A stretch of DNA of 64,000 nt from Nonomuraea wenchangensis (GTDB taxonomy: Bacteria; Actinomycetota; Actinomycetes; Streptosporangiales; Streptosporangiaceae). The stretch lies in the NCBI RefSeq assembly GCF_900111685.1, contig NZ_FOHX01000002.1, forward strand, positions 493,869 through 557,868. The letters are read 5' to 3'. The position numbers and the translations under genes were made by a program. Shown here piece after piece: positions 1-6,914 of this stretch. The notes beneath the pieces were generated by a model that saw only the letters and a list, made by a program, of their open reading frames with translations, was not told the DNA's origin and ran no database searches. The stretch's first letter is position 1. Each line of letters opens with the position of its first letter.

Positions 1-380
1 TGCCGCCCGGCCCGGAGGTAGGCGACGACGAGCAGCAGCCTGGCCGCGACGTAGGCGAGCGCGAACAGCCCCGAGCGCTGCTCGATGTCGCCCACGGCGG
101 CGGCCATGGCGGCCACGGCGAGGATCTGCGGCAGGGCCAGCAGCCGATGGCTGACGTCGTCGGTGTCGAACCGGTTGGCGTAGAAGACGTAGCCCGCCCA
201 GGCCCACCAGACCGGCACGAACAGACCGACGTAGACGAGGAGGCGGCCCTCACCGAGCGCGGCGGCCAGCTCGGCCACGGCCACGACGAAGGCGAGGTCG
301 TAGAGGAGCTCCAGCCAGGTGACGCGGCGGTGCGCGTGCTCGAAGAGCCGTAATCGGGGTGGCTGCCACTGGCTGGTCAC
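1..380 (-). CDS. Low temperature requirement protein A (LtrA) family membrane protein, partial
   Basis: Only the N-terminal ~126 residues lie in the window; the gene runs off the left edge. Reading the minus strand from GTG at 380 gives RRVTWLELLYDLAFVVAVAE near residue 19, then WWAWAGYVFYANRFDTDD near residue 59, the two hallmark motifs of the LtrA family of multi-helix membrane proteins. Hydrophobic helices follow both motifs. The GTG start is supported by GAGAAGG eight bases upstream. LtrA proteins have no settled biochemical function; the name comes from a cold-sensitive Listeria mutant. The family call is firm, the role unknown. Confidence 0.85.
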   Translation of the reverse strand, partial: MTSQWQPPRLRLFEHAHRRVTWLELLYDLAFVVAVAELAAALGEGRLLVYVGLFVPVWWAWAGYVFYANRFDTDDVSHRLLALPQILAVAAMAAAVGDIEQRSGLFALAYVAARLLLVVAYLRAGR

Positions 381-454
381 TGCGCTGCCCTTCTCCAGTA
401 TGTAATTGTGTAAGTGTCGCACCGCGAGAAGCTCGGATGAAACCGGTTTCGCGA

Positions 455-1027
455 TCAGCGCAGGGTCAGGCAGGCGACCCGGTCACCGGCGGTGCCGGCC
501 TGCGGGCCGCTGGTCACGGTGGGCTTGGCGTGGATCACCAGCGAGCCGGGCAGATGGGCGGGGTCGAACGCCCAGCCCTGCTTGGCCGTGGACCGGCCCG
601 CCCCCTCGGCGTCGGTGGTGAAGTCGAGCCAGACCTCGCTGGCCGGGGTGATCTGACCGGGGTGGTGCTGGTAGTGCGGACCGGCGTCGTCGGGCTTGCC
701 GCCGCAGGGCTTGGCGTGCAGGTGGGCGCCGTAGTGGTGGCCGGGCAGCAGGCCCTCGGCGACGAGCGAGGTGCGGGTCGCGCCCGCCGACGACTCGACG
801 GTGACGCTGACCTGGGCCCCCTGGGGGACGAGCGTGCGGTTGTAGGCGATGACGCCGGTGTCGGTGGTCGTGAACTCGCCCGCCGAGGAGAGGTTGACCG
901 CGCCCGCCTGGGCGGCGCCCGCCGGGGCGGCGGCGCGCTCGTCCGGCCCCGCGGCGTGCATGGGCGGGGGCGAGCCCGCGCAGCCGGCGGCGGCGAGCAG
1001 AACGAGCAGGAACGCGGGCACACGCAT
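455..1027 (-). CDS. Cu/Zn superoxide dismutase-like lipoprotein
   Basis: 190 residues. A signal peptide ends in a lipobox with Cys16 (LAAAGC), so the protein is probably tethered outside the membrane. The SodC-like beta-barrel shows HLH at 102-104, PHYQHHP at 117-123 and VIHA at 164-167, matching the usual copper ligand positions, and Cys108 and Cys186 could form the standard disulfide. The usual zinc loop ending in HxGD is not visible, so metal content and dismutase activity are uncertain. Start ATG 1027 is preferred over an upstream in-frame start because GGGGGAG lies five bases before it and it begins the signal peptide directly. Confidence 0.75.
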   Translation of the reverse strand: MRVPAFLLVLLAAAGCAGSPPPMHAAGPDERAAAPAGAAQAGAVNLSSAGEFTTTDTGVIAYNRTLVPQGAQVSVTVESSAGATRTSLVAEGLLPGHHYGAHLHAKPCGGKPDDAGPHYQHHPGQITPASEVWLDFTTDAEGAGRSTAKQGWAFDPAHLPGSLVIHAKPTVTSGPQAGTAGDRVACLTLR

Positions 1028-1123
1028 GTGAACTCCCCCAAGGTCCGGAGCCGGCGGCTGCCGAGAGGCCACCCACTCTAACGAGTGACCACGGCACTAC
1101 GGGGAGTATTGGCGAGAAGCCCG

Positions 1124-1399
1124 TCAGGCGCCGTGCTCGGCGGCGATGGCGTCGATGACGGCCGCCAGCGTGAAGTCGAGCTCGGTGAGGCCGCCCTGGT
1201 CGTGCGTGGTGAGCGCCAGGTGCAGGGTGCGCCAGCGGATGTCGATGTCGGGATGGTGGTTGAGCTCCTCGGCCTTGACCGCGATCGCGTCGACGATCCG
1301 GATGGCCGCAGGGAAGTCGGGCGCCTCGACGGTGCGCCGGATCTCCTCGCCCTCGCGCCGCCAGGCGGGAAGGTCCTTGAGCCTGCTCTCGACGTCCAT
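1124..1399 (-). CDS. 4a-hydroxytetrahydrobiopterin (pterin-4a-carbinolamine) dehydratase
   Basis: 91 residues, the normal length for the PCD/DCoH family. The active-site signature LNHHPDIDIRW (about residues 46-56) is followed by LTTHDQGGLTELD, with the conserved His-His-Pro, Trp and Thr-His. The enzyme dehydrates 4a-hydroxytetrahydropterin in pterin recycling. No aromatic amino acid hydroxylase lies nearby, so its partner here is unknown. It stands alone between the SodC-like gene and a divergent hydrolase. Confidence 0.92.
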   Translation of the reverse strand: MDVESRLKDLPAWRREGEEIRRTVEAPDFPAAIRIVDAIAVKAEELNHHPDIDIRWRTLHLALTTHDQGGLTELDFTLAAVIDAIAAEHGA

Positions 1400-1464
1400 G
1401 AGGCAACCTTATGGCAGGGCCGGGTCCTTGCCGGGGGGCGCTCCCCCGACGCAGAGTGGGTCAC

Positions 1465-2697
1465 ATGATCGAGGAGTACGCGGACCGCGTCTGGCGCGGC
1501 GAGTCGGACGACAGCATCGTGGACGCGGGCCTGGCCGGCGGCGGCGTCCACCCGATCGCGGGCGGGGTCGGCTGGTGGCAGGGCTTCGGCAACGTGATCG
1601 CCTTCGCGGGCGAGGGCGAGCTCGCGCTCTTCGACACCGGCAGCCCGTTCTCGGCAGGCCGGCTGCACGAGGACGTACGGGCCTGGAGCCGCGCGCCGCT
1701 GACCACCGCGTTCTACTCGCACGGGCACATCGACCACGTCTTCGGGCTGGGGCCGTTCGAGGAGTCGGGGCCGCGCGCCACCGTCTACGCCCACGAGGCC
1801 GTCGGCGACCGCTTCCGGCGCTACGTGCTCACCAACGGCTACAACGCGGTGATCAACCAGCGCCAGTTCCAGGCGGACGACCTGCGCTGGCCGACGGAGT
1901 ACCGCCACCCCGACGTGACCTACCGCGACGCGCTGACCGTGCGGCGGGCCGGGCTGACCTTCGAGCTCACGCACGCCAAGGGCGAGACCGACGACGCCAC
2001 GGTCGGTTACGTCCCCGAGCACCGGCTGCTGCTGCCCGGCGACCTGTTCATCTGGGTGACGCCCAACTGCGGCAACCCGCAGAAGGTCCAGCGTTATCCG
2101 CGCGAGTGGGTGCACGCCCTGCACCGCATGGCCGCCATGGACGCCGAGATCATGCTGCCCAGCCACGGCGCGCCGATCTTCGGCCGCGACCGCATCAGGC
2201 AGGCCCTGCTGGAGACCGCCGAGTGGCTGGAGTCGCTGGTCGCCCAGACCCTGGACCTGCTCAACGCCGGGGCCAGGCTGGACGAGATCATCCACACCGT
2301 GCGCCCGCCCGCGCACCTCTCCGACCGGCCCTACCTGCGGGCGCGCTACGACGAGCCGGAGTTCGTCGTACGGAATCTGTGGCGGCTCTACGGCGGCTGG
2401 TACGACGGCAACCCGGCCACGCTCAAGCCCGCCCCCGACGCCGTGGTGGCCGGGGCGGTCGCCAGGCTGGCGGGCGGTCCCGCGGCGCTGGCGGACGCGG
2501 CGCTGAAGGCGCTGTCCGACGGCGACGAGCGCCTGGCCGGGCACCTTTCCGAGATGGCGGCCCTGGCCGCGCCGGACGACGCGGGGGTGCACCGGGTGCG
2601 GGCGGAGGTGTTCGCGGCGCGGGCGGCGAACGAGCGCTCCCTCATGGCGAGGGGCGTCTTCGCCTGGGCCGCCGCCGAGTCGGGGAAGCGGGCCTGA
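1465..2697 (+). CDS. MBL-fold hydrolase with alkyl sulfatase dimerisation domain
   Basis: 410 residues. The N-terminal metallo-beta-lactamase domain has the zinc motif SHGHIDH (HxHxDH) near residue 87 and later LTHAKGETDD and LLLPGDLF. From about residue 235 (SHGAPIFGRDRIRQ) the sequence follows the alkyl sulfatase dimerisation pattern, with NLWRLYGGWYDGNP a strong match to BDS1/SdsA-type enzymes. The classic C-terminal sterol-carrier-like domain is absent or very short, so this is a compact member and its substrate (alkyl sulfate or another ester) is inferred. Start ATG 1465 begins the conserved region; an in-frame ATG at 1411 lies before it but overlaps nothing useful. Confidence 0.82.
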   Translation: MIEEYADRVWRGESDDSIVDAGLAGGGVHPIAGGVGWWQGFGNVIAFAGEGELALFDTGSPFSAGRLHEDVRAWSRAPLTTAFYSHGHIDHVFGLGPFEESGPRATVYAHEAVGDRFRRYVLTNGYNAVINQRQFQADDLRWPTEYRHPDVTYRDALTVRRAGLTFELTHAKGETDDATVGYVPEHRLLLPGDLFIWVTPNCGNPQKVQRYPREWVHALHRMAAMDAEIMLPSHGAPIFGRDRIRQALLETAEWLESLVAQTLDLLNAGARLDEIIHTVRPPAHLSDRPYLRARYDEPEFVVRNLWRLYGGWYDGNPATLKPAPDAVVAGAVARLAGGPAALADAALKALSDGDERLAGHLSEMAALAAPDDAGVHRVRAEVFAARAANERSLMARGVFAWAAAESGKRA

Positions 2698-2717
2698 AGC
2701 CGTTACGGTGAGGTCCC

Positions 2718-3134
2718 GTGGATCGGATCATCGGTGTCGGCGTCGTGCTCACCGCGCCCGGCGGGCGCATCCTGCTGGGCGAGCGGGTCAAGGCGGGCGA
2801 GCCGCCGTCGTGGTGCCTGCCGGGCGGGGCGGTGGAGCCCGGCGAGGGGTTCGAGGCGGCCGCCGCGCGTGAGCTGCGCGAGGAGACCGGCCTGTCCGAC
2901 GCAGGGCCGCCCCGGGTCACCGCCGTGGTGCTCGACCATCCCGGGGAGGGAGTGGTGCGGGTGACCGCGGCGGTGACCATGGAGCTGCGGTCGGGCGAGC
3001 CCGTGGTCACCGAGCCGCACGTGTTCCGGTCGTGGCGCTGGTTCGCCGTGGGCGACCTGCCGTCGCCGCTGTTCCCGGCGACGGCGCGGCTCCTCGGCGG
3101 CCACGGCGACGGCCACTACCGCGTCACGAGCTGA
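2718..3134 (+). CDS. NUDIX hydrolase
   Basis: 138 residues with a complete Nudix box, GGAVEPGEGFEAAAARELRE followed by ETGL (about residues 37-60), fitting Gx5Ex7REUxEExGU. Such enzymes hydrolyse nucleoside diphosphates linked to another group; the WCLPGG entry resembles MutT/8-oxo-dGTPase-like members, but the substrate cannot be read from sequence. GTG start, 20 bases after the preceding hydrolase gene, so probably co-transcribed with it. Confidence 0.9.
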   Translation: MDRIIGVGVVLTAPGGRILLGERVKAGEPPSWCLPGGAVEPGEGFEAAAARELREETGLSDAGPPRVTAVVLDHPGEGVVRVTAAVTMELRSGEPVVTEPHVFRSWRWFAVGDLPSPLFPATARLLGGHGDGHYRVTS

Positions 3135-3142
3135 ACCCCGGG

Positions 3143-4357
3143 TCAGCCGAAGTGGGCACGGGTCTCGGCGAAGGCCAGGTCGGTGCCTTCGAGCGCCTTG
3201 GCGACGTCCTCCTCGGTGTGGGCCGCCGACATGAACCAGTTGTGCCACGGGTGCAGGTAGACGCCGTGGCGCAGGCAGGCGTCGCTCCAGTGCATGGCCA
3301 CGGACAGGTCGGCGTCGCCGTCGAAGCTGAGCCACGGGATGGTCACCGGGCCGGTCTGGTTGACCACGAAGCCGTGCGCCTTCGCCTGGGTGTAGAGGCC
3401 CTCGCGGAGCTGGGCTCCCGCGCGTTCCATGGCGGCGATGGCGTCGGTGTCGCGCAGCGTCTCGATGGTGGCCTTGGCCGCCGCCATCGCGACCGCGGAG
3501 AACCAGAACGAGCCGGTCGAGTACAACGTCTGGGCGGCGCCGCGCAGCGCGTCGGTGCCGGTGACGGCGGCGATCGGGTAGCCGTTGGCCATCGCCTTGG
3601 ACCAGGCGGTCAGGTCGGGGCGGACCCCGTACGGCTCCCAGGAGCCCCGCAGGTCGATCCGGAACCCGGCGCGCACGTCGTCGATCACCAGCGCCGCGCC
3701 GATCCGGTCGGCGAGGGCGCGGGCCCCGCGCGCGAAGGCCGGCTCGACCAGCTCCTGGTCCTCGAACGAGTCGTGCTTGAACGGCGTCACGATGATCGCC
3801 GCCACGTCCCCCTCGACGGTGGCCGCGGCGGCCTCCAGGGACTCCAGCGAGTTGTACGCGAACTCCACCAGGTCGGCCCGCTCGTTGGGCGTGGTGCCCG
3901 CCGGCGAGGGCGTGCACCAGGGGTCGGCCCCGTGGTAGGCGCCGTGCGCCATCAGAACCTTGGTCCGGCCGGTGGCGGCCCGCGCGACCATGAGGGCCTG
4001 GGTGGTGGCGTCGGTGCCGTTCTTGGAGAACATCGCCCAGTCGGCGCTCGGGATCAGGTCCACGAGCAGCTCGGCCAGCTCCACCATGATCGGGCCGGGG
4101 CCGTTGAGGCAGTCGCCGAGCGCGGCCTGGCGGGCGGCGGCCTCCTCCACGCGCGGATGCCGGTGGCCCAGCACGACCGGGCCCCAGCTGCACATGAAGT
4201 CGATGTACTCGCGGCCGTTCACGTCCCACTGGCGGCAGCCCTCGCCCCGCTCGAAGAACTGGGGGAAGCCGGGGGCGAACAGGGCCGCGTTGAGGTGGCC
4301 GTACATGCCGCCGGGGACGACTTTGGCGGCCCGCGCGCGGAGGTCGGCGTCGTTCAT
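3143..4357 (-). CDS. Class III aminotransferase (glutamate-1-semialdehyde aminomutase-like)
   Basis: 404 residues, fold-type I PLP enzyme. SKAMANGYP carries the Schiff-base lysine at about residue 254; upstream VIDDVRAGFR supplies the cofactor-binding Asp and FSKNGTDATTQA resembles the GSA aminomutase (HemL) phosphate-cup region. It overlaps the PfkB kinase gene by four bases (ATGA), so the two are co-translated. Their pairing with a class II aldolase under a TetR regulator points to catabolism of an amino sugar or amino acid derivative, not to haem synthesis. The exact substrate is unknown. Confidence 0.8.
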   Translation of the reverse strand: MNDADLRARAAKVVPGGMYGHLNAALFAPGFPQFFERGEGCRQWDVNGREYIDFMCSWGPVVLGHRHPRVEEAAARQAALGDCLNGPGPIMVELAELLVDLIPSADWAMFSKNGTDATTQALMVARAATGRTKVLMAHGAYHGADPWCTPSPAGTTPNERADLVEFAYNSLESLEAAAATVEGDVAAIIVTPFKHDSFEDQELVEPAFARGARALADRIGAALVIDDVRAGFRIDLRGSWEPYGVRPDLTAWSKAMANGYPIAAVTGTDALRGAAQTLYSTGSFWFSAVAMAAAKATIETLRDTDAIAAMERAGAQLREGLYTQAKAHGFVVNQTGPVTIPWLSFDGDADLSVAMHWSDACLRHGVYLHPWHNWFMSAAHTEEDVAKALEGTDLAFAETRAHFG

Positions 4358-5271
4358 CGAAGCATCCTTAGGGTCGAGTCGAGGTCGGTGAGGCCGGCGT
4401 CGGAGCCGAGCCCGGTGGCGACGCGGGCGGCGGCGGCCGTGCCCCAGCGGGCGGCGGCGAGGACGTCCTCGCCGTGGAGCAGGCCGGTGAGGAAGCCGGC
4501 GCAGTACGCGTCGCCGCAGCCGGTCGTGTCGACGACCTCGGTCTTGATGGCCGGCACCCGTTCGGCCCCGTCGCCGGTGACGACGAGGCTGCCCTCCTCG
4601 CCGAGGGTGACGAGCACGCCGCGCGGGCCGTCGGCCAGCAGCGCGCGGGCGGCCTCCTCGACGTCCTCGGCCCCGGTCATGAGCCGGGCCTGGGACTCGT
4701 TGGGCAGGACGTAGTCCACGTGCGGGAGGAAGGCCCGCGCCATCCCGAGCAGGTCGGGCAGCTCCGACAGCAGGTCCATCGTGACGACGGCGCCGGCGGC
4801 GCGGAGCTCGTCCAGGAGGGCGAAGAAGGCCGGGTCGCCGAGCCCGAACGTGACGTCCACGCCGCCGAGGTGCACGCCCCGGGCGCGGCGCAGCACGTCG
4901 GTGTCGAGGTCGGCGGGGACGACGGAGAGGTTCGCGCCGGGGACGTGGAAGCTGGGCCGCCCGCCGTCCGGCCGGATGGGCAGGATCGAGGCGGCGGTCG
5001 CCTCTTCCGACTTGCGCCGCAGGCAGGAGGTGTCGACGCCGCGCTTGGCCAGCACCATGAGCAGGAAGTCGGCGAGTTCGTCGTCGCCGACCGCGCCCAT
5101 GGTGACCACGTCGTTGCCCAGTTTGACCAGATCCACTGCGGTGCCGGCCGCCGCGCCGGCGGCCGTGAGGCGGATCTGGTCGACGAGCACGGTGTCCTGG
5201 CCCTCGGGGATGTGCTCGACGGGCCTGGCGAGGATGTCGACGATGTGGACGCCGACGGTGACGACGGTCAT
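4354..5271 (-). CDS. PfkB family carbohydrate kinase
   Basis: 305 residues. Both ribokinase-family signatures are present: a Gly-rich segment near the N-terminus (KLGNDVVTMGAVGDDELADF, about residues 48-67) and the C-terminal DTTGCGDAYCAGFLTGLL (about 248-265) with the catalytic Asp in GCGD. It phosphorylates a sugar or related alcohol. It is first in a two-gene operon with the aminotransferase. No Shine-Dalgarno precedes ATG 5271; a promoter places the transcript start at or next to the ATG, so a leaderless message is likely. Confidence 0.85.
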   Translation of the reverse strand: MTVVTVGVHIVDILARPVEHIPEGQDTVLVDQIRLTAAGAAAGTAVDLVKLGNDVVTMGAVGDDELADFLLMVLAKRGVDTSCLRRKSEEATAASILPIRPDGGRPSFHVPGANLSVVPADLDTDVLRRARGVHLGGVDVTFGLGDPAFFALLDELRAAGAVVTMDLLSELPDLLGMARAFLPHVDYVLPNESQARLMTGAEDVEEAARALLADGPRGVLVTLGEEGSLVVTGDGAERVPAIKTEVVDTTGCGDAYCAGFLTGLLHGEDVLAAARWGTAAAARVATGLGSDAGLTDLDSTLRMLR

Positions 5272-5272
5272 A

Positions 5273-5306
5273 GTCTAAATAGACAGACGTCCGAATAAAA
5301 CGTCAA
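5273..5306 (-). promoter_or_regulatory. Operator-rich promoter of the kinase-aminotransferase operon
   Basis: On the minus strand TTGACG (5301-5306) and TCTATT (5278-5283) are separated by 17 bases, and the -10 box ends six bases before the ATG, predicting leaderless transcription. A perfect 12-bp palindrome GTCTAAATAGAC (5273-5284) covers the -10 and start region, and an inverted repeat GACGT-N9-ACGTC (5286-5304) sits between the promoter boxes. Both are good operator candidates for the divergent TetR regulator. Confidence 0.6.
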
Positions 5307-5318
5307 GTGGAGGTTTCG

Positions 5319-5912
5319 ATGCCGAAGATCGTCGACCACGACGAGCGCAGGCGAGAGGTGCTGTCGGCGGCCCGCCGGGTGATCGTCAGGGACGGCATCG
5401 ACGCCGCGACCACCCGGGCCATCGCCAAGGAGGCCGGCTACTCCAACGGCGTGCTGGCCCACTACTTCGCCGACAAGGACGAGATCCTGCTGTCGGCGCT
5501 GCGCCAGTCGCACCAGCGCATCCGCGAGCGGCTGACCGGCAAGGTGGAGGGCTCGAGCGGCCTCGCCGCGCTGCGCGAGCTGCTGCTGGACAACCTGCCG
5601 CTGGACGCCGAGCGTACGCAGGAGTCGCGGCTGGAGGTCAGCTTCTGGAGCCGCAGCCTCGCCTCCGAGCGGCTGGCCGGGGTGCAGCGGGCGGAGGCGG
5701 ACGAGCTGCGCGCCGCCGTACGCGAGCTGCTGGGCCAGGCGCGGGCGGCCGGCGAGCTGCGCGGCGACCATCCCGACGACGGCCTCGACGACCTCGCCGA
5801 GCACCTGCTCGCCCTCGTGGACGGGCTCAGCCTGCACCTGCTGCTCTACCCGGACCGGCTGAACCGGGTGGACGTCGAGCGGCTGATGCTGCGCGCGCTC
5901 GACCGCCTGTGA
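5319..5912 (+). CDS. TetR/AcrR family regulator (BetI-like)
   Basis: 197 residues. The N-terminal helix-turn-helix (about residues 10-55) ends in NGVLAHYFADKDEILLSAL, the usual TetR recognition pattern; the C-terminal half is a ligand and dimer domain of BetI/TetR_C type. ATG 5319 is chosen because GGAGG lies at 5309-5313; a GTG at 5307 has no such site. It is divergent from the kinase operon across a gap holding two inverted repeats, and is followed in the same direction by the aldolase, so it probably controls the island. The inducer is unknown. Confidence 0.88.
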   Translation: MPKIVDHDERRREVLSAARRVIVRDGIDAATTRAIAKEAGYSNGVLAHYFADKDEILLSALRQSHQRIRERLTGKVEGSSGLAALRELLLDNLPLDAERTQESRLEVSFWSRSLASERLAGVQRAEADELRAAVRELLGQARAAGELRGDHPDDGLDDLAEHLLALVDGLSLHLLLYPDRLNRVDVERLMLRALDRL

Positions 5913-5922
5913 CCGCGCGCGA

Positions 5923-5951
5923 TTGCCCGTATTCGGACGACCGACTAGATT
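5923..5951 (+). promoter_or_regulatory. Promoter of the class II aldolase
   Basis: TTGCCC (5923-5928) and TAGATT (5946-5951) are 17 bases apart. The -10 box ends eight bases before ATG 5960 and no Shine-Dalgarno is present, which suggests a leaderless or very short-leader transcript. Confidence 0.45.
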
Positions 5952-5959
5952 GCGCCCTC

Positions 5960-6595
5960 ATGGACCTTCGCGAACAGCTCTGCGCGTACGGCCGCCGTGC
6001 CGTCGAGCTCGGCCTGGTCATCGGCACGTCCGGCAACCTCAGCGCGCGCGAGGGCGACCTCGTCGCGGTCACCCCGTCCGGCGTGGCGCTCGACCGGCTC
6101 ACGCCCGAGATGTGCCCGCTGGTCGACGTCGAGGGTTACCTGGTGGAGGGCGAGCTGCAGCCCTCCAGCGAGACGCCCATGCACCTGGCGATCTACGCGA
6201 GCACCGACGCGCGGGCCGTGGTCCACACGCACTCGGTGTTCGGGACGGTCGTGGCCACGACGATGACCGAGCTGCCGCCGGTGCACTACAACGCGCTGCT
6301 GCTCGGCGGCGTGGTCAAGGTCGCCCCTTATGCCACGTACGGCACCGACGAGCTGGCCGCCAACGTGCGGGAGGCGCTGGCCGGCAAGCAGGCCACGCTG
6401 CTCGCCAACCACGGCGGGGTGACCATCGGGCCCGGCCTGGAGCAGGCGTTCGAGGCCACCCGGCTGCTGGAGTGGCTGTGCGAGGTCTACGTCAGGGGCC
6501 TGGGCGTCGGGCGGCCGGCCGTCCTCACGGACGAGCAGCTGGCCGCCGTGGTCGAGCGGGCGCTCGACCCGCCGTCGTTCCCCCGGCGCGGCTGA
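5960..6595 (+). CDS. Class II aldolase (L-fuculose-phosphate aldolase family)
   Basis: 211 residues, the normal size for FucA-type class II aldolase/adducin domain enzymes. GTSGNLSAREGD near residue 22 binds the substrate phosphate, SSETPMH near residue 72 holds the catalytic Glu, VVHTHSVFGT near 92 gives two zinc His, and LANHGGV near 152 the third. It should cleave a ketose-1-phosphate-like substrate retro-aldol fashion. With the PfkB kinase and aminotransferase it could form a phosphorylate-then-cleave route for a minor sugar or amino sugar. The fuculose assignment itself is by family only. Confidence 0.85.
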   Translation: MDLREQLCAYGRRAVELGLVIGTSGNLSAREGDLVAVTPSGVALDRLTPEMCPLVDVEGYLVEGELQPSSETPMHLAIYASTDARAVVHTHSVFGTVVATTMTELPPVHYNALLLGGVVKVAPYATYGTDELAANVREALAGKQATLLANHGGVTIGPGLEQAFEATRLLEWLCEVYVRGLGVGRPAVLTDEQLAAVVERALDPPSFPRRG

Positions 6596-6663
6596 CGCGT
6601 GACTGCCGGGCCGATCACGGGGTAGACGCCCGGTCCAGTGTCAGTCGCGAGAAAGGAACGATC

Positions 6664-6906
6664 ATGGCCGGACAGGCCAACTCCCGAGACGTCGTCCAGC
6701 GCCCCGACGGCACCTGGGCGGTCACCAGGCCCGGCTCCGAGCGCGCGCTGCACACGGCCGCCACCCAGGCCGAGGCGGTGGAGCGGGCCCGCGAGCTGCT
6801 GCACCGCGACGGCGGCGGCGAGCTGCGCGTCCACGGCACCGACGGCAAGGTGCGCGACCAGCGCACCATCGCCCCCGGCAACGACCCCACTCCCCCGAAG
6901 GGCTGA
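6664..6906 (+). CDS. DUF2188 domain protein
   Basis: 80 residues. The pattern W-AV-G-A-AATQAEAVERARELL followed by GGELRVHGTDGKVRDQRTI is that of DUF2188, a small domain common in bacteria and unexplained in function. Start ATG 6664 follows AAAGGA at good spacing. Stand-alone gene, convergent with the DUF885 gene. Confidence 0.85.
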   Translation: MAGQANSRDVVQRPDGTWAVTRPGSERALHTAATQAEAVERARELLHRDGGGELRVHGTDGKVRDQRTIAPGNDPTPPKG

Positions 6907-6914
6907 GCCCGCCG

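Noticed and set aside
439..450. Perfect palindrome GAAACCGGTTTC after the SodC-like gene
   Set aside because: It lies between the 3' end of that gene and the LtrA start and could be an operator or weak terminator, but a 12-bp palindrome alone is not enough to name either.
5307..5318. Upstream GTG start of the TetR gene
   Set aside because: The GGAGG ribosome site is placed for ATG 5319 and overlaps the GTG.
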